Shown here: piece by piece, positions 56,001 through 63,948 of the stretch | Position numbering within the stretch: the stretch's first letter is position 1 | Layout: every line of letters starts with the position of its first letter | Assembly (NCBI RefSeq): GCF_918797505.1 | Contig: NC_092801.1 | Coordinates: 7,006,001-7,070,000 of the forward strand | DNA from: Bemisia tabaci | Taxonomy: Eukaryota > Arthropoda > Insecta > Hemiptera > Aleyrodidae | DNA: 64,000 nt | Direction of reading: 5' to 3' | The notes under the pieces: model-generated | Seen by the model: the letters and a program-made list of their open reading frames with translations, nothing else | What the model was told of the DNA's origin: nothing | The model's database searches: none | Translations under genes and position numbers: made by a program

Positions 56001-59000
56001 AGATAACATGGAAGAAAACGGCTCATCCCGGCGGAACTCCTTCAACTCGGCAGAAGGCACTGTCTCGCCTGCCCCCAGCGAGGGAGGAGAGAAGAGCGTC
56101 GAAAGCAAATCGGAACCGGAGTCAGCGCCCACACCGACACCTGAAAAACGCGAAGGTGGTGGCTTGCTGAGAGTCAGATCTTCGTCAGAAATGATGAAAT
56201 CTGCCTCGGAATTCGATATGAAAGACCCAGAGCTTCACGCTGAAAGTACTGATTCTTTCATGTCAAGTATGTCCGATGACCAAACGGGAGCGCCTGTCCC
56301 TAGCTCACCGGGTTTAACAGTCCTTAGTGCCGCTCAACTGGGCGCTACGGAGAATTCAAGTTGCGACTCGGATAATCTTCTGCAGAACATGGAGTATCAG
56401 AATCAGCTGGCGAGCGGTTACAATTATCCCATACAGCCTGAGGGCACGGAGTACATGTCGATAGACCAACTGGGAGCCGGGGACATGAACTATCGGTGTA
56501 ATTTAGGACCCGAATGCAGCGGAATGATGTTCATGAGCGCTGCCGATCTAAGCGCCCATCAAGCCTCTGCTCATAATATGGTGCCTCCAGTTCAACAACT
56601 TGCTCAACAGGTAAGCTCCCTCTTTGTATCTCCATTGCACTTTATTGGGATTCAGGAAATTGATTTTTTTCGATGCTGATTTTCTTGCCGTGTCTCTTGG
56701 TTACACAAAAGGACACAATAAATCATCTGTCCAATTACCTGTTTTTCATGTACAATGGTTGAATGCTGTGCAGATTGTCTCCAATTGTAGATCTTATTTG
56801 TTGGGAGATATTTAACAAGGTGTTTCCAGGTCTGTTGAGTGCAGAAGAAGGGCTGAAATAATATGGAAAAAATTAACACCGCCTGAAGTTTTTCGTTTTG
56901 TATGTGTTGGTTGATGAGGTTATCCTGGGAGTTCATATTATTAGCAGCCATAGAGAAAAAAAAGAGGTGTTCGCATCTTGAGGATTGTTCACCCCTGTGA
57001 CGCAGGTCGGTACAGCATGGCCAACAAAATCCTGAATTCGAAGTATGAAAAGCGGACCGTAAAGTCAGATTCTTTTTGCTTAAATCAACTCATGATATAA
57101 TTTCAATCACTTCTTATAGAATGACTTTTTTCCATAAACTACACCATTTTCAAGAAAATCGATGATAAAAGTCGTTCAGACCTATATCATCCAAATAATC
57201 CAAGATGTCCGAAATGAAAACCCCTCCTTTTTTTTCTGTATGAATAGCAACCTCAAGCAGCTTGTTGCTGCTGAATACTACCTTGGTTTTTCTCCTTGGA
57301 AGGGAAAAGTACTCAAAAAGTGTGAATTTGTGTTAAAATTTTTCTTAAGAAGGCCCTCAGACACACCCTGTGTTTACTGATCCGTAACAACAAAAGCATG
57401 TTTAATGAGATGTCACTTTTTGTCACCAGTTGAATGGAATGAAACAGCGGTGTGGGTGGATTTTTAGTTTTTGAGCGTACCAACTGATCTTTTCGATAGG
57501 GAAAAATTCATAGTTCTTTTATATCACAAATAATGGATGAAAAATTGTGTTTTAAATTGTCAGGTTCCTTAACTGTTTCGTCTCCTCAGGATCTGCTTTA
57601 ACTCGTTGCGTGTCATTTTGGCTCACAGACCTGACGCAGACAAAATGTTGTCAGACATTGACTAACAACAAATTTATGTTGTCAACTTCTTGCCAACTGT
57701 AATCAGACTCAGGTCTAAAAAAAATTTTGAACCAGGTCTTATAACTCTCTCAGTTGTTCTTGAAAGTTTGCTTTTTTCCCCCCTTTTTTGCATGATGTCA
57801 AAGGGCCATCTTTAATTAGTTCAATCTATTGAATTCTAGTTTTCTGGTCAGGTGCAGCGAATGCCCGTTCCGCAGCAACAACCAGGCATGCCACCGCAAG
57901 GTCCGCAGTACTCGATGCGAGGAATGAGCCCTCAGTTTCGCCAATCAATGCCGCCTCACGGCGGTCTCCTCGCCCCAAAGCAATCCATGGGCGGTCCAAG
58001 GTATCCTACTGGACCACCAGGGAGGTTTCCCCAGCCTATTCGACAACGCATGCAGATGTGTAAGTTTACTTATTTCTTGCCTCAATTTAAAATTCTTTAA
58101 AGAAAGGAGATTTCTCAGCAAAATATTAACATGTCCTCTGCTGATGTGTTGTTGCGTGTTTGTAACCCTCAGGCCAGAAAAACTTGCATGTGAACTTAAA
58201 GTAAAAATAGACGGGAAAAGGCGACAAGACAAGACTCAAAAACATACAATAATTTAGTCACGGGACGTTTCGAATGGTCTCCCTGTCATTATCAACCGTC
58301 AAAAAATAATTTAAAAAAAACAAAAGCTGAAAAAAATGTTATCGGTCCCTGGTCAGAGCAGCCATGACCAGGGATGTGTAACATTGTTTTTAACTTTTTT
58401 TTTAGACTTTTTAATTCTTTTTTGACAGTTGATAGTCACCGGGAGACCGATTGAAACGTCCCTTGATATGTAATAATTATTGTTTGTTTTCTCAGCCTGG
58501 TCCTAGCCTTTTCCTGTCTATTTTTATTCTATATGAACTTAAAGATGGTTACCTCTAATTACTGTAGCACTAGTGCTTCCCATTGGTTACACATGTAAGC
58601 CTAGGGTTCCCAGCGATCTGGAAATTCCGTAAAAGTCTGGTGGAAATAGATGGGCCTGGAAAATTCAGGGAATTTGCTCTAAAAGCCCGGAATTTTTCAA
58701 ACAGAAAAAAATAAAAAGTACAGAAATAGTCCTTTTTTGCTGAAACCATCCAGCGGGAGTATTTTAATTATCTGCTGTGCGCTGAACTTTGAACCAGCGG
58801 TTCCGGTCCATCGGTCTGCTGTTCCACAGTAGTAAATTAAGAGTCTGCTGTCGAACCAAAATCCTGGGAAAGTCAGGCAATTTTCTTTCCCCGAGGTTTC
58901 TGGGAACCCTGTCAGTACTCCACATCTTGTTCTATAATGCTAACATTCAGGTTACACCCTCACATAATCTTTTTCTACTGGAAATGCAAAAAGTTTTCAA

Positions 59001-62000
59001 GATATTCATTAATTTAATGTTAATCTTCAGTGTTGGTGAGCGTTAGTTCTGGAAAAATCAACCATGTTGTGTGCTAAAATCTGGCTCTGAAATCAGCGAT
59101 TATTTATATATCACAGCAGAATTATTAAATTTTAAGGCTCATATGTTCTAGAAGCATATGTCTGGAATCTTTCAAAACAAACAGGAACTTTGAAAGTTTA
59201 ATAATAAAAGCTAAAACTTGATCCCAGTTCCTCTTATCGGAAGTCCGTAAGTGCGAGAGAGAGGGTTCACGATGGGCGAAAGATATCTTCAACTGCTGAG
59301 AGGTATCACTCGTGATTGGTCGTATCAAGATCATTTTGCTTACCCCTACTTTTTTCTGAGATCAAGAGCTTCAGAAATGATTTTACATGTCTCTTTTGGT
59401 GTCAACAGGAAGAAGAATGTTACAGCTAGAACTTATGACCTTTCGATTTTATCAGAAATTCCTTTAATTTTCATAATAGCTCAAGGACTCATGTGGAGCT
59501 GTACGAACTCTAATGGCGTAGACCAAAAATCAAAACCTAGCGCTGGCACCCCCTGCGTGGAGAAATATCTTACTTCTTGGAGCTTAGATAAACCTTAGTA
59601 CTCAATGAGTCTGCTTAATTGTTCCTGAACTTGTTTAATGTTTGAATTTTCGAACTCCTGTTTCAGCTCCCGTTAATGGACGTGGGCAGCCTATGGTGGG
59701 ACGAGGGGGAGTCGTCAAGAGGCCTGGACCACCGCTCGGCCGAGGGGGCACTCCAATTCCCCAAAAACGTCGGTATGATACGTTGATGCCAAGCAGGTAA
59801 TTTCAGTCTTCATCTTAATTTCTCTCTCTCATTCCGTAGCACATTACCTGCCTCGGTGTTTTAGCTCTTATCTCCTGCCAGGCCACAAAAACGCTCGAAA
59901 AAAACCACCTAGAAAATGCTGCTCAATAACAAATTCTCCATAAAAAAACGACTGTGTTGTTTCCAGTTTTTGTCTGCGAACTGTTGATGTGAAAAGTCAG
60001 GGAATTGTGATCCTTTTGGTCCGGAAAAACCTGGAAAAGTCAGGGAAATTTTTCCTGCTGAGGCTGTAGCAGGGTGTCTACAAGTCTGGAAATAGGACTG
60101 ATTTTTTAAGGGTATTTCAGAAGTACTGAAAAAGTGCCGAAATTCCGCAAGAAGGTCCAGAATTTTTTTCCATTTGTTGTCATTTTTGTCGCAATTTGAA
60201 GAAGATATTCAAATTTTTCGAATTTCGTCAATTGGAGGTACTGAAAAAGTACTGAATTTTTCTGTTGAGGAGGTACTGAATTTCTTGGGAACGTACTGAT
60301 AAAGAACTGTAAAAGTACTGATTTTTGGCCAGCCTGTTTAGTAGACACCCTGTGTAGGCACTCTGAAGAAGTTCTTTTGTTACATTTCTTACCAAAGAGA
60401 CACGAATTCTTTCTTCTTGCTACGAATTTTCTCAATATAATCATCTTTCATAACCAGTTGGAGAGACTTGAAAAATTTTAAAAACCAAGAGATCATGATC
60501 AATTTTAAAATTATTGGCAGTATCGCACCATATTATTTGCATGTTGATTTGTTGTTGATCGATTGTTTACATATGAAATTAGTCAATCTGGTGTTCCCAG
60601 TCCAAGAAAATCTTGAAAAGTCAGGGATGTGTTTTGTTTTGGGCAGAAGACGTTTTTTACGTTGAAGTTTTTTGCCGGACAAGTTTCTTGAATCCTGCAT
60701 CTCAAGACCCACAATCAGCTGCTTTATTTTAATGAAAATCAAACTTTCAACTAGTTCTATCCAGCAAAAATTATGAATCATTGAACGCTTTTCCAACTAA
60801 CTAAGCGTTTGCTTCTCATGATCAGAATGCTCTCTTAATGAAAGGGCAGCATTGATTTTTATGGATATTCACTCTTCACTTAATTATTGTCCACAGATTA
60901 GAGGACAATGATTGTCACGTGATAGCTATGCAAAAGAGGAACAATGACGCAGGTCTAGTGATTCAAAACGTCCAAGGCCGAGATAACAACCTGTTCCAAC
61001 TTTCTGACGCTATCACCCTCTCCTTGCGGAATCAACAACCCAAGGAGAACCCAACTAAGTCTGTCGCCAATGTATTAGCCTCTAGAGGAATTACCGTAAG
61101 TCCCTCTGTGTTATTATTCTTTTGTTCTGATGAAATATGGTTAAGGTGATTCGATAGACGCCATATTTTGTGTCAGAACAGCATGCGATATATCGCATCC
61201 ATTGGTTCCATTTTTTCAGCTACTCGTCATTTTCTTCACTTTTGAGATCGCAATTCTGTTGTCAGGAGACTTAAGCACTCACTTACCAATTTTAACAAAG
61301 AAATTCAACATAATAAAGGCGTGGTTTTTTTTAGAGAGAAAACATTGCATTCGATACTGATATCGAAACTGCACTCGAATGCAATGTTTTCTCTCTAAAA
61401 AAACCACGCCTTTATTACGTTGAATTTCTTTGTTAAAATTGGTAAGTGAGTGCTTTAGTCTCCTGACAACAGAATTGCGATCTCAAAAGTGGAGAAAAAT
61501 GACGAGTAGCTGAAAAAATGGAACCAATGGATGTGATATATCACATGCCATTCTGACACAAAATATGGCGTCCATCGAATCACCTTAATAATCAGTGTGT
61601 TCTGCACTGTTTCAATGGGTCAGTGGTGCCTCATATTCTTAGTTAATTTTCCGCCAGAGCCAAGTGAGTTGAGTTCCCAGGAATAAAGAAATTGATTTTT
61701 AAGTTGTTAAAATCTAGACCGGTTCGAAACGATATTTTTGACTGTCTGTTTTGACGTAGACAAGCTAGATATTAGCTGATTAATTGAAGCCCAACAGAAC
61801 ACATGACCTAGTTTTATCATCATGACTGTGCTTCTGGATGGTCAGTTTTTTAATCAGCTTCCAGTAAAGTTCTTTTTTAAACTTTTTAGTTTTTTCCTGA
61901 AATTTGATGTTGTAAAGAACTGTCAGGTGCTCTGCAGAAACTTTATGCCACTGACCCATTGATAATATTGATCGGTAACATCACTTCTGAAATAAATGAG

Positions 62001-63948
62001 TAAGTAAAATAAATAAGAAGGGGAAAAAAACATCACTGTAATTCGAATTTTAGAAAATTTTTTGAACCTTGATTCAACTTTCCTCTCATAAAACTTAAAC
62101 TATTCATCTTTCATTGTCTTCTAACAGGTTACTCCTTCTGGAGGTGGCAGCAAAGCTCCTATTTCGCCACGACGAAACTCCCCTACAGAAGCGGCCCTCA
62201 ATTCATTGAATCACAATTCTGCAATATCTATCATTTCAACAAACAGCAACAATAATTCTGGCAAACAGGTAAATATGCCTTTTAGTTCTTTTGAATTCGA
62301 TGTTGCAAGTTCAGGGTGTCTACTGTACGGAAAGAGAACGGATACACTGAGAAAGCATGGATTTCTGAAGGTTGATAGGGAAGTACGGAAAAGGTATGGA
62401 TTTTCCGCGAAAAGGTACGGATTTTCCGTGAAAAGCTACGGAAATTCGAGACTTTCATGATAAACTCTACAAAGTAACCTTGGGGATATGCGCTTTCTTA
62501 ACATAATCCATTCATCAAGTTCCCGGCTCTATTCCTAGTGTTTTTCAGTTCATTCCTTTGTCATCTCATCATTCCTCTTTCCTAATCCGAATACAGTTAT
62601 AAATGTGTGAAAGGTAAGGAAGAAACAATGATTTTTGAGAATCGTCAAAATAAGGAATTTTCAAGAAGGTAAGGAAAAAGCAAGGAATTTTGAACGGCAG
62701 GGTACTAGTAGACACTAAAGTTGTTACATTCCTAATCTTTGGAAGCTATGTATTACTTGGTGAGTTGTTTAGGCATGGCATAAGTTCTTCAAATACCGGA
62801 GTCAAAACTCAAAAGAGTTTATTACAGAGCAACTCGACTTACTTTCGTTTGTTTTATTGCCTCTACATCCATATTTGTAATTGAACGTTAAAGAAACGCA
62901 CCAATTTTTTGGAGGAATTGAGATTTTGCATTTTCGACATGCTTAGCGAGGGTATAATTTGTTAAATATGTTTACAATGATGTCTAGCAGGCTCCATGTA
63001 TGGATCTTCATAAAATTCTAATTACAGTGCGGGTATTGATGGTGTCGCACGGTTTTCCTTCGACATCTTTGAATCAGTAGAAATAAAGCTTAGGTTAGGG
63101 GTTGCTTGACACTGAACTGCAGGTATTATTTCTGATCTATTCGATTAGTCTTTGGCTGTCCCAGATTTAATTGTGCTGCTAATTTTTCCATCGGTGGTTC
63201 CATCTTGAGCATCTTGATGCTGGAAGTATGAAATTTTAGCAGCCTCTAAAGCCTCCCTCCAACTTGCTCCAGCATCCTTTAGTGAATCTTGGTTTGTGGT
63301 ATGTTTCTTCAGTACTGTCGAGGAATGCCACTAAAACAAGCAATGAGGTTTCCGGAAATAGGGCTGATGCACCTGTGGACCCTTTTTTAAAAAAATGTTC
63401 ATCATCAGTCATCCTATTATATCAGTTCAAAGTTTCTAGTCAATTATCGAAATTTTGACACCAGGAAATAATTATTCTAATGAAAAGAAGTATGGAATTT
63501 TGTGAAATATCTTTGTGCTGAATCGTAAAATTAAAAGTGAAGTTAAAAAAAACAAATTGGGATAGCGCCCGATGAAAAACCCTCTTGTCAGTGCAGTGGA
63601 GGGATTCTGTCTTCTTTTAACAGTCTGCGAAGTAAAAATGATGATATTGTTACTGTATATTCAGTTTGTACACATTGAAGAGTTAATTGATATGTTTCAA
63701 TGTTTGTCATTTCAGGCTGGCAACACTGGGTTTGCAGTTCCACAAGGCATCAGGAGGACGAACATCACAGAAAGACCCCCAAGGCCTCCGACGGTGGATC
63801 TAACCGGCAACGACCCACCTCAGAGACTCGGCCGAGGCGGCGCTCAGTATACGTGTCAAGTTTGTGATAAAACTTATTCAAGTCCAGATCTGCTCAACCA
63901 ACACATGCAATCACATCGGACAAACCAACAAACCAAAATACCTTATAG
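32005..63948 (+). CDS. C2H2 zinc-finger nuclear protein, 10 coding exons seen, 3' end outside window
   Basis: Coding exons 32005-32044, 49513-49683, 50934-51133, 54293-54536, 55673-56610, 57852-58059, 59667-59796, 60897-61095, 62128-62268 and 63716-63948 join in phase into 834 open codons with no stop. Finger 1 is C29-x2-C-x12-H-x3-H49 beside a basic RKRK patch at 22-25. An acidic Ser/Glu-rich region spans roughly 138-430. An atypical finger C494-x5-C500-x13-H514-x4-H519 follows, then Gln/Pro/Met-rich (532-600) and Arg/Gly-rich (601-643) segments, a TVDLT motif (783-787) resembling SUMO-interaction motifs, and finger 3, C804-x2-C-x12-H-x3-H824. This suggests a DNA- or chromatin-associated nuclear factor. 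A MEP-1-like or other insect chromatin zinc-finger protein is possible, but I cannot assign the orthologue. More fingers probably lie downstream. Confidence 0.85.
32650..32874. repeat. Palindromic MITE family N
   Basis: GAACCAAGAAATATCAGCTA start and GGCTTGGTTCCTTTCTG end; arms pair about a TTTGCTTCGTACAG centre. The left end lacks a few bases compared with 3181-3407. Confidence 0.65.
34011..34383. repeat. Foldback element
   Basis: TGAATCTCGTGCAAAAACCG at the left, complement GGTTTTTGCACGTCCCGATTCA at the right; arms share CATTTTTCCAGTCTTAAG. Only this copy seen. Confidence 0.65.
34664..35610. mobile_element. CCCTGGTAAAAATTGG-end element with internal insertion
   Basis: Inverted ends CCCTGGTAAAAATTGGC and GCCAATTTTTACCAGGG. 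The 60-bp segment TTTATCGCCTGGCTGTTGCT and following occurs at 34853 and 35462, flanking about 550 bp of unrelated sequence (including GTAGGCGCC words), which suggests a duplication or insertion inside the element. Confidence 0.65.
35662..36159. repeat. Foldback family E, full-length
   Basis: AACGGAGATGTTGCATGTGT at the left and the perfect complement ending 36159. Arms of about 220 nt, with AGAAAACCAGTGGCACCATC and its near complement. Confidence 0.82.
36440..36570. repeat. Family J repeat fragment
   Basis: AAAGTTTCCGAATTTTGTCC followed by TTGACTCGATCCTCTCTGCG, shared with 43435-43566 and 4990-5105. Confidence 0.5.
36601..36775. repeat. MITE family A, right part replaced
   Basis: CTGCCGTGCTAAGGAAGAAC start is intact. 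It breaks off near 36775 where family E sequence begins, so the right arm is lost. Confidence 0.7.
36776..37016. repeat. Foldback family E, one arm only
   Basis: Starts CAGCCCTGTCAATGTATTTG (the centre of the element) and ends CACACATGCAACATCTCGATT, i.e. one arm plus loop. Abuts the truncated family A copy. Confidence 0.7.
37996..38244. repeat. Palindromic MITE family B, TA-flanked
   Basis: CACTGGAAAAAAAAACACAT at the left and TTTTTTTTCCAGTG at the right with TA on both borders, as in Tc1/mariner-type insertions. Long complementary arms with TCTTGATTCAATCGGATTTT. Confidence 0.75.
38668..38944. repeat. CAGGGTGTC-type element with TCAGGATTTG words
   Basis: CGGGGTGTCTAGC start and CTAGACACCCTG end. 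The interior repeats ATCAGGATTTG and AATCAGGATT in one orientation on each arm. Confidence 0.7.
39411..39671. repeat. MITE family A
   Basis: CTGCCGTGCTAAGGAAGAAC start, TTCCTTAGCATGGCAG end, GTTGCCATATTTCC subterminal. Confidence 0.8.
39885..40170. repeat. Palindromic MITE family C
   Basis: Arms with TTTCAACGCAGATTTTACAA and its complement, and a centre with GTAGCATTTTTT and AACCACGGGG(C/G)TGGTT repeated twice. The right end CCGTGTAG is recognisable; the left is degraded. Confidence 0.7.
40797..41465. mobile_element. Non-autonomous hAT element, GC-rich, 8-bp duplication
   Basis: Ends CAGTGGCGTAACGG and CCGTTACGCCACTG, flanked by perfect GTCAGGAC at 40789-40796 and 41466-41473. The interior is rich in GGGCCC and CCTTGGGCC words and much more GC-rich than its surroundings. 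No transposase. Confidence 0.92.
42661..43110. repeat. TA-flanked MITE family K carrying a tRNA-like core
   Basis: TACACGGAAAAAACGAGC and the complement ending TTTTTTCCGTGTA; TA at both borders. The interior has AGTGCTGGACACTAA and GTGCTCAACACTAG-type words. Confidence 0.75.
42853..42922 (-). repeat. tRNA-like sequence within MITE family K
   Basis: Read on the minus strand: AGCCTGGTGGTAACGCGCTG (D-arm and A-box like), then CGAGTTCGGTCCC (B-box like) at tRNA spacing. The acceptor stem does not pair, so a tRNA-derived SINE remnant or degenerate tRNA rather than an active gene. Confidence 0.6.
43435..43566. repeat. Family J repeat fragment
   Basis: GGAAACCAATGGAACCACTT to GACTCGATCCACTGTGCGC; shared with 4990-5105 and 36440-36570. 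Confidence 0.55.
43785..43941. repeat. Palindromic MITE with AGCGGATCCAGCAAATTGGC ends
   Basis: AGCGGATCCAGCAAATTGGC at the left, complement GCCAAATTGCTGGATCCGCT at the right with one offset. 157 bp. Confidence 0.75.
43999..44342. mobile_element. Non-autonomous hAT element, 8-bp duplication
   Basis: CAGTGTTCGAAACTCAC and GTGAGTTTCCAACACTG ends, flanked by perfect CTCAGGAA at 43991-43998 and 44343-44350. The interior is C-rich in part; no transposase. Confidence 0.88.
44782..45568. repeat. Foldback family D, interrupted by family C
   Basis: AATGGACCCCTAGACAAGGC start and CCTTGTCTAGTGGTCCATT end, as in other copies. A 237-bp family C MITE sits in the right arm. Confidence 0.85.
45290..45526. 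repeat. Palindromic MITE family C nested in family D
   Basis: CACGGAAAAAAATTG and TTTTTTTTCCGTG ends. TG occurs on both sides; removing the element and one TG restores the family D reading ATCATGTATCAGAATGCT seen at 11807-11825. Confidence 0.85.
45996..46247. repeat. MITE family A, first of a pair
   Basis: CTGCCGTGCTAAGGGAGAAC to TTTTTCCGTAGCACGGC. GAGTA occurs on both sides (45991-45995 and after 46247). Confidence 0.82.
46255..46507. repeat. MITE family A, second of a pair
   Basis: CTGCCGTGCTCAGGAAGAAC to TTTCCTTAGCACGGCAG, only 7 bp after the previous copy. The interiors differ, so it is not a recent tandem duplication. Confidence 0.82.
48311..48466 (+). repeat. Minisatellite, about 44-bp unit, 3.5 copies
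   Basis: Units beginning GAGAAGGAGAGGT at about 48311, 48354, 48398 and 48442, each followed by AATAATATATATATTAATC and AGCAATA. Confidence 0.85.
49513..49683 (+). CDS. Zinc-finger gene exon 3 (finger 1)
   Basis: Acceptor TATTTGCAG, donor GTAGAT; phase 1 both sides. It encodes residues 14-70: a basic stretch ARKRKVGR, then the classical C2H2 finger starting CKLC and ending HIRNH, then a basic hydrophobic tail. It lies 17.5 kb from the preceding exon. Confidence 0.85.
50045..50597. repeat. Foldback family D, diverged
   Basis: CTGACAAGGTGTAAATTTTA start, CACCCCTTATCCAGTGGTTC end. The same order of internal words as the other copies with many substitutions; the oldest-looking copy. Confidence 0.65.
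50934..51133 (+). CDS. Zinc-finger gene exon 4
   Basis: Acceptor TTAAATTGCAG, donor GTAAGT; phase 1 in, phase 0 out, 67 codons. Polar and charged (ERKKSDDERSNDSS), followed by a basic KLTLKINKKKN patch that may act as a nuclear localisation signal. Confidence 0.82.
51594..51756. repeat. hAT-type MITE family G
   Basis: CAGTGGCGTGGCGTGCTTTG start, TCTGGCCACTG end; flanks TTTTAAAG and TTTTAAGG (7 of 8). Confidence 0.75.
53621..53889. repeat. CAGGGTTGCCAC-end element
   Basis: CAGGGTTGCCACATTC start, GGTGGCAACCCAG end. The interior has GGGAAATG, AGGGAATTTTAA and GTCAGGGAA words. Confidence 0.65.
53891..54038 (+). repeat. Tandem repeat, 49-bp unit, 3 copies
   Basis: AGCTTCAAAGGGGACATTAA and TTACTTGATATCTTATGAAA recur at 53894, 53943 and 53992. 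The last two units are almost identical, so the expansion is recent. Confidence 0.9.
54293..54536 (+). CDS. Zinc-finger gene exon 5 (acidic)
   Basis: Acceptor TTCTGTCCTCAG, donor GTATCT; phase 0 in, phase 1 out. It encodes residues 138-218, rich in Ser, Glu and Asp (MSEEEEQMADDNFSSNEENS). Higher GC than the flanks, as expected for coding sequence here. Confidence 0.85.
54537..55672 (+). other. Zinc-finger gene intron between exons 5 and 6
   Basis: GT-AG, 1.1 kb, AT-rich; no repeat recognised. Confidence 0.6.
55673..56610 (+). CDS. Zinc-finger gene exon 6 (long acidic exon with finger 2)
   Basis: Acceptor TTTGACTTTCCAG, donor GTAAGC; 938 nt, phase 1 in, phase 0 out, residues 219-531. Acidic tracts (DPEEQEEQEQELNESKED), Ser/Pro-rich patches (APTPTPEKRE), and the repeated phrases LTVLSAAQLGA and MFMSAADLSAH, then the atypical finger C494/C500/H514/H519. 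The largest coding exon in the window. A long antisense ORF here is a shadow of the GAA/GAG-rich codons. Confidence 0.92.
56611..57851 (+). other. Zinc-finger gene intron between exons 6 and 7
   Basis: GT-AG, 1.2 kb; no repeat recognised. Confidence 0.6.
57852..58059 (+). CDS. Zinc-finger gene exon 7 (Gln/Pro/Met-rich)
   Basis: Acceptor TTTCTGGTCAG, donor GTAAGT; phase 0 in, phase 1 out. It encodes residues 532-600 of low-complexity MPVPQQQPGMPPQGPQ type with several RGM/RQ motifs. Probably disordered. Confidence 0.88.
58202..58533. mobile_element. Foldback element with 11-bp target duplication
   Basis: Arms of about 130-150 nt are complementary: AAAAATAGACGGGAAAAGGC and CGGGACGTTTCGAATGGTCT on the left pair with the right arm. 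TGAACTTAAAG flanks both sides (58191-58201 and 58534-58544). No ORF. It starts 142 bp after exon 7. Confidence 0.8.
58601..58911. repeat. CAGGGTTCCCAG-type element
   Basis: CTAGGGTTCCCAG start, TGGGAACCCTG end. The interior has GGAAATTCCG, AAAGTCTGG, CCTGGAAAATTCAGGG and AAAGTCAGG words. Confidence 0.65.
59667..59796 (+). CDS. Zinc-finger gene exon 8 (Arg/Gly-rich)
   Basis: Acceptor CTGTTTCAG, donor GTAATT; phase 1 in, phase 2 out. It encodes residues 601-643 with GRGQPMVGRGG and PLGRGGTPIPQKRR, an RGG-like and basic segment. Confidence 0.85.
60070..60352. repeat. CAGGGTGTCTAC-end element with GTACTGAAAAA words
   Basis: Perfect ends CAGGGTGTCTAC and GTAGACACCCTG, flanked by TGTAG on both sides. 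The interior is a chain of GTACTGAAAAAGTACTGA-type words. Confidence 0.8.
60897..61095 (+). CDS. Zinc-finger gene exon 9
   Basis: Acceptor TTGTCCACAG, donor GTAAGT; phase 2 in, phase 0 out. Residues 644-710. Less biased in composition than its neighbours (FQLSDAITLSLRN, SVANVLASRGIT), suggesting a conserved, possibly folded segment. Confidence 0.87.
61141..61588. repeat. Palindromic TTAA-flanked element, family F copy 2
   Basis: TTAAGGTGATTCGATAGACG start and CATCGAATCACCTTAA end; arms of about 210 nt pair almost perfectly around a loop at about 61350-61380. It lies 45 bp after the donor of zinc-finger exon 9, so the pre-mRNA would carry a very long hairpin. Confidence 0.9.
62128..62268 (+). 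CDS. Zinc-finger gene exon 10 (Ser/Asn-rich linker)
   Basis: Acceptor TTCTAACAG, donor GTAAAT; 47 codons, phase 0 both sides. Contains SPRRNSP and an Asn/Ser run (STNSNNNSGKQ). As it is in phase, it could be skipped without a frameshift. Confidence 0.85.
62269..63715 (+). other. Zinc-finger gene intron between exons 10 and 11
   Basis: GT-AG, 1.4 kb. Apart from the element at 62312-62717 nothing recognised. Confidence 0.55.
62312..62717. repeat. CAGGGTGTCTAC-type element, imperfect right end
   Basis: TCAGGGTGTCTACTGTACGG start; GTACTAGTAGACAC near 62715 is a partial complement. The interior has AAGGTACGGATTTTCCG and AAGGTAAGGAA words. Confidence 0.5.
63716..63948 (+). CDS. Zinc-finger gene exon 11 (SIM-like motif and finger 3)
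   Basis: Acceptor TGTCATTTCAG, donor GTCAGT; phase 0 in, phase 2 out. Residues 758-834. PPTVDLTG resembles a SUMO-interaction motif; the classical finger CQVCDKTY...HMQSH follows. The gene continues beyond the window. Confidence 0.87.

Noticed and set aside
55710..56132. 140-codon minus-strand ORF rich in Ser and Phe
   Set aside because: Complement of the GAA/GAG/GAC-rich codons of zinc-finger exon 6, which is firmly supported on the plus strand.
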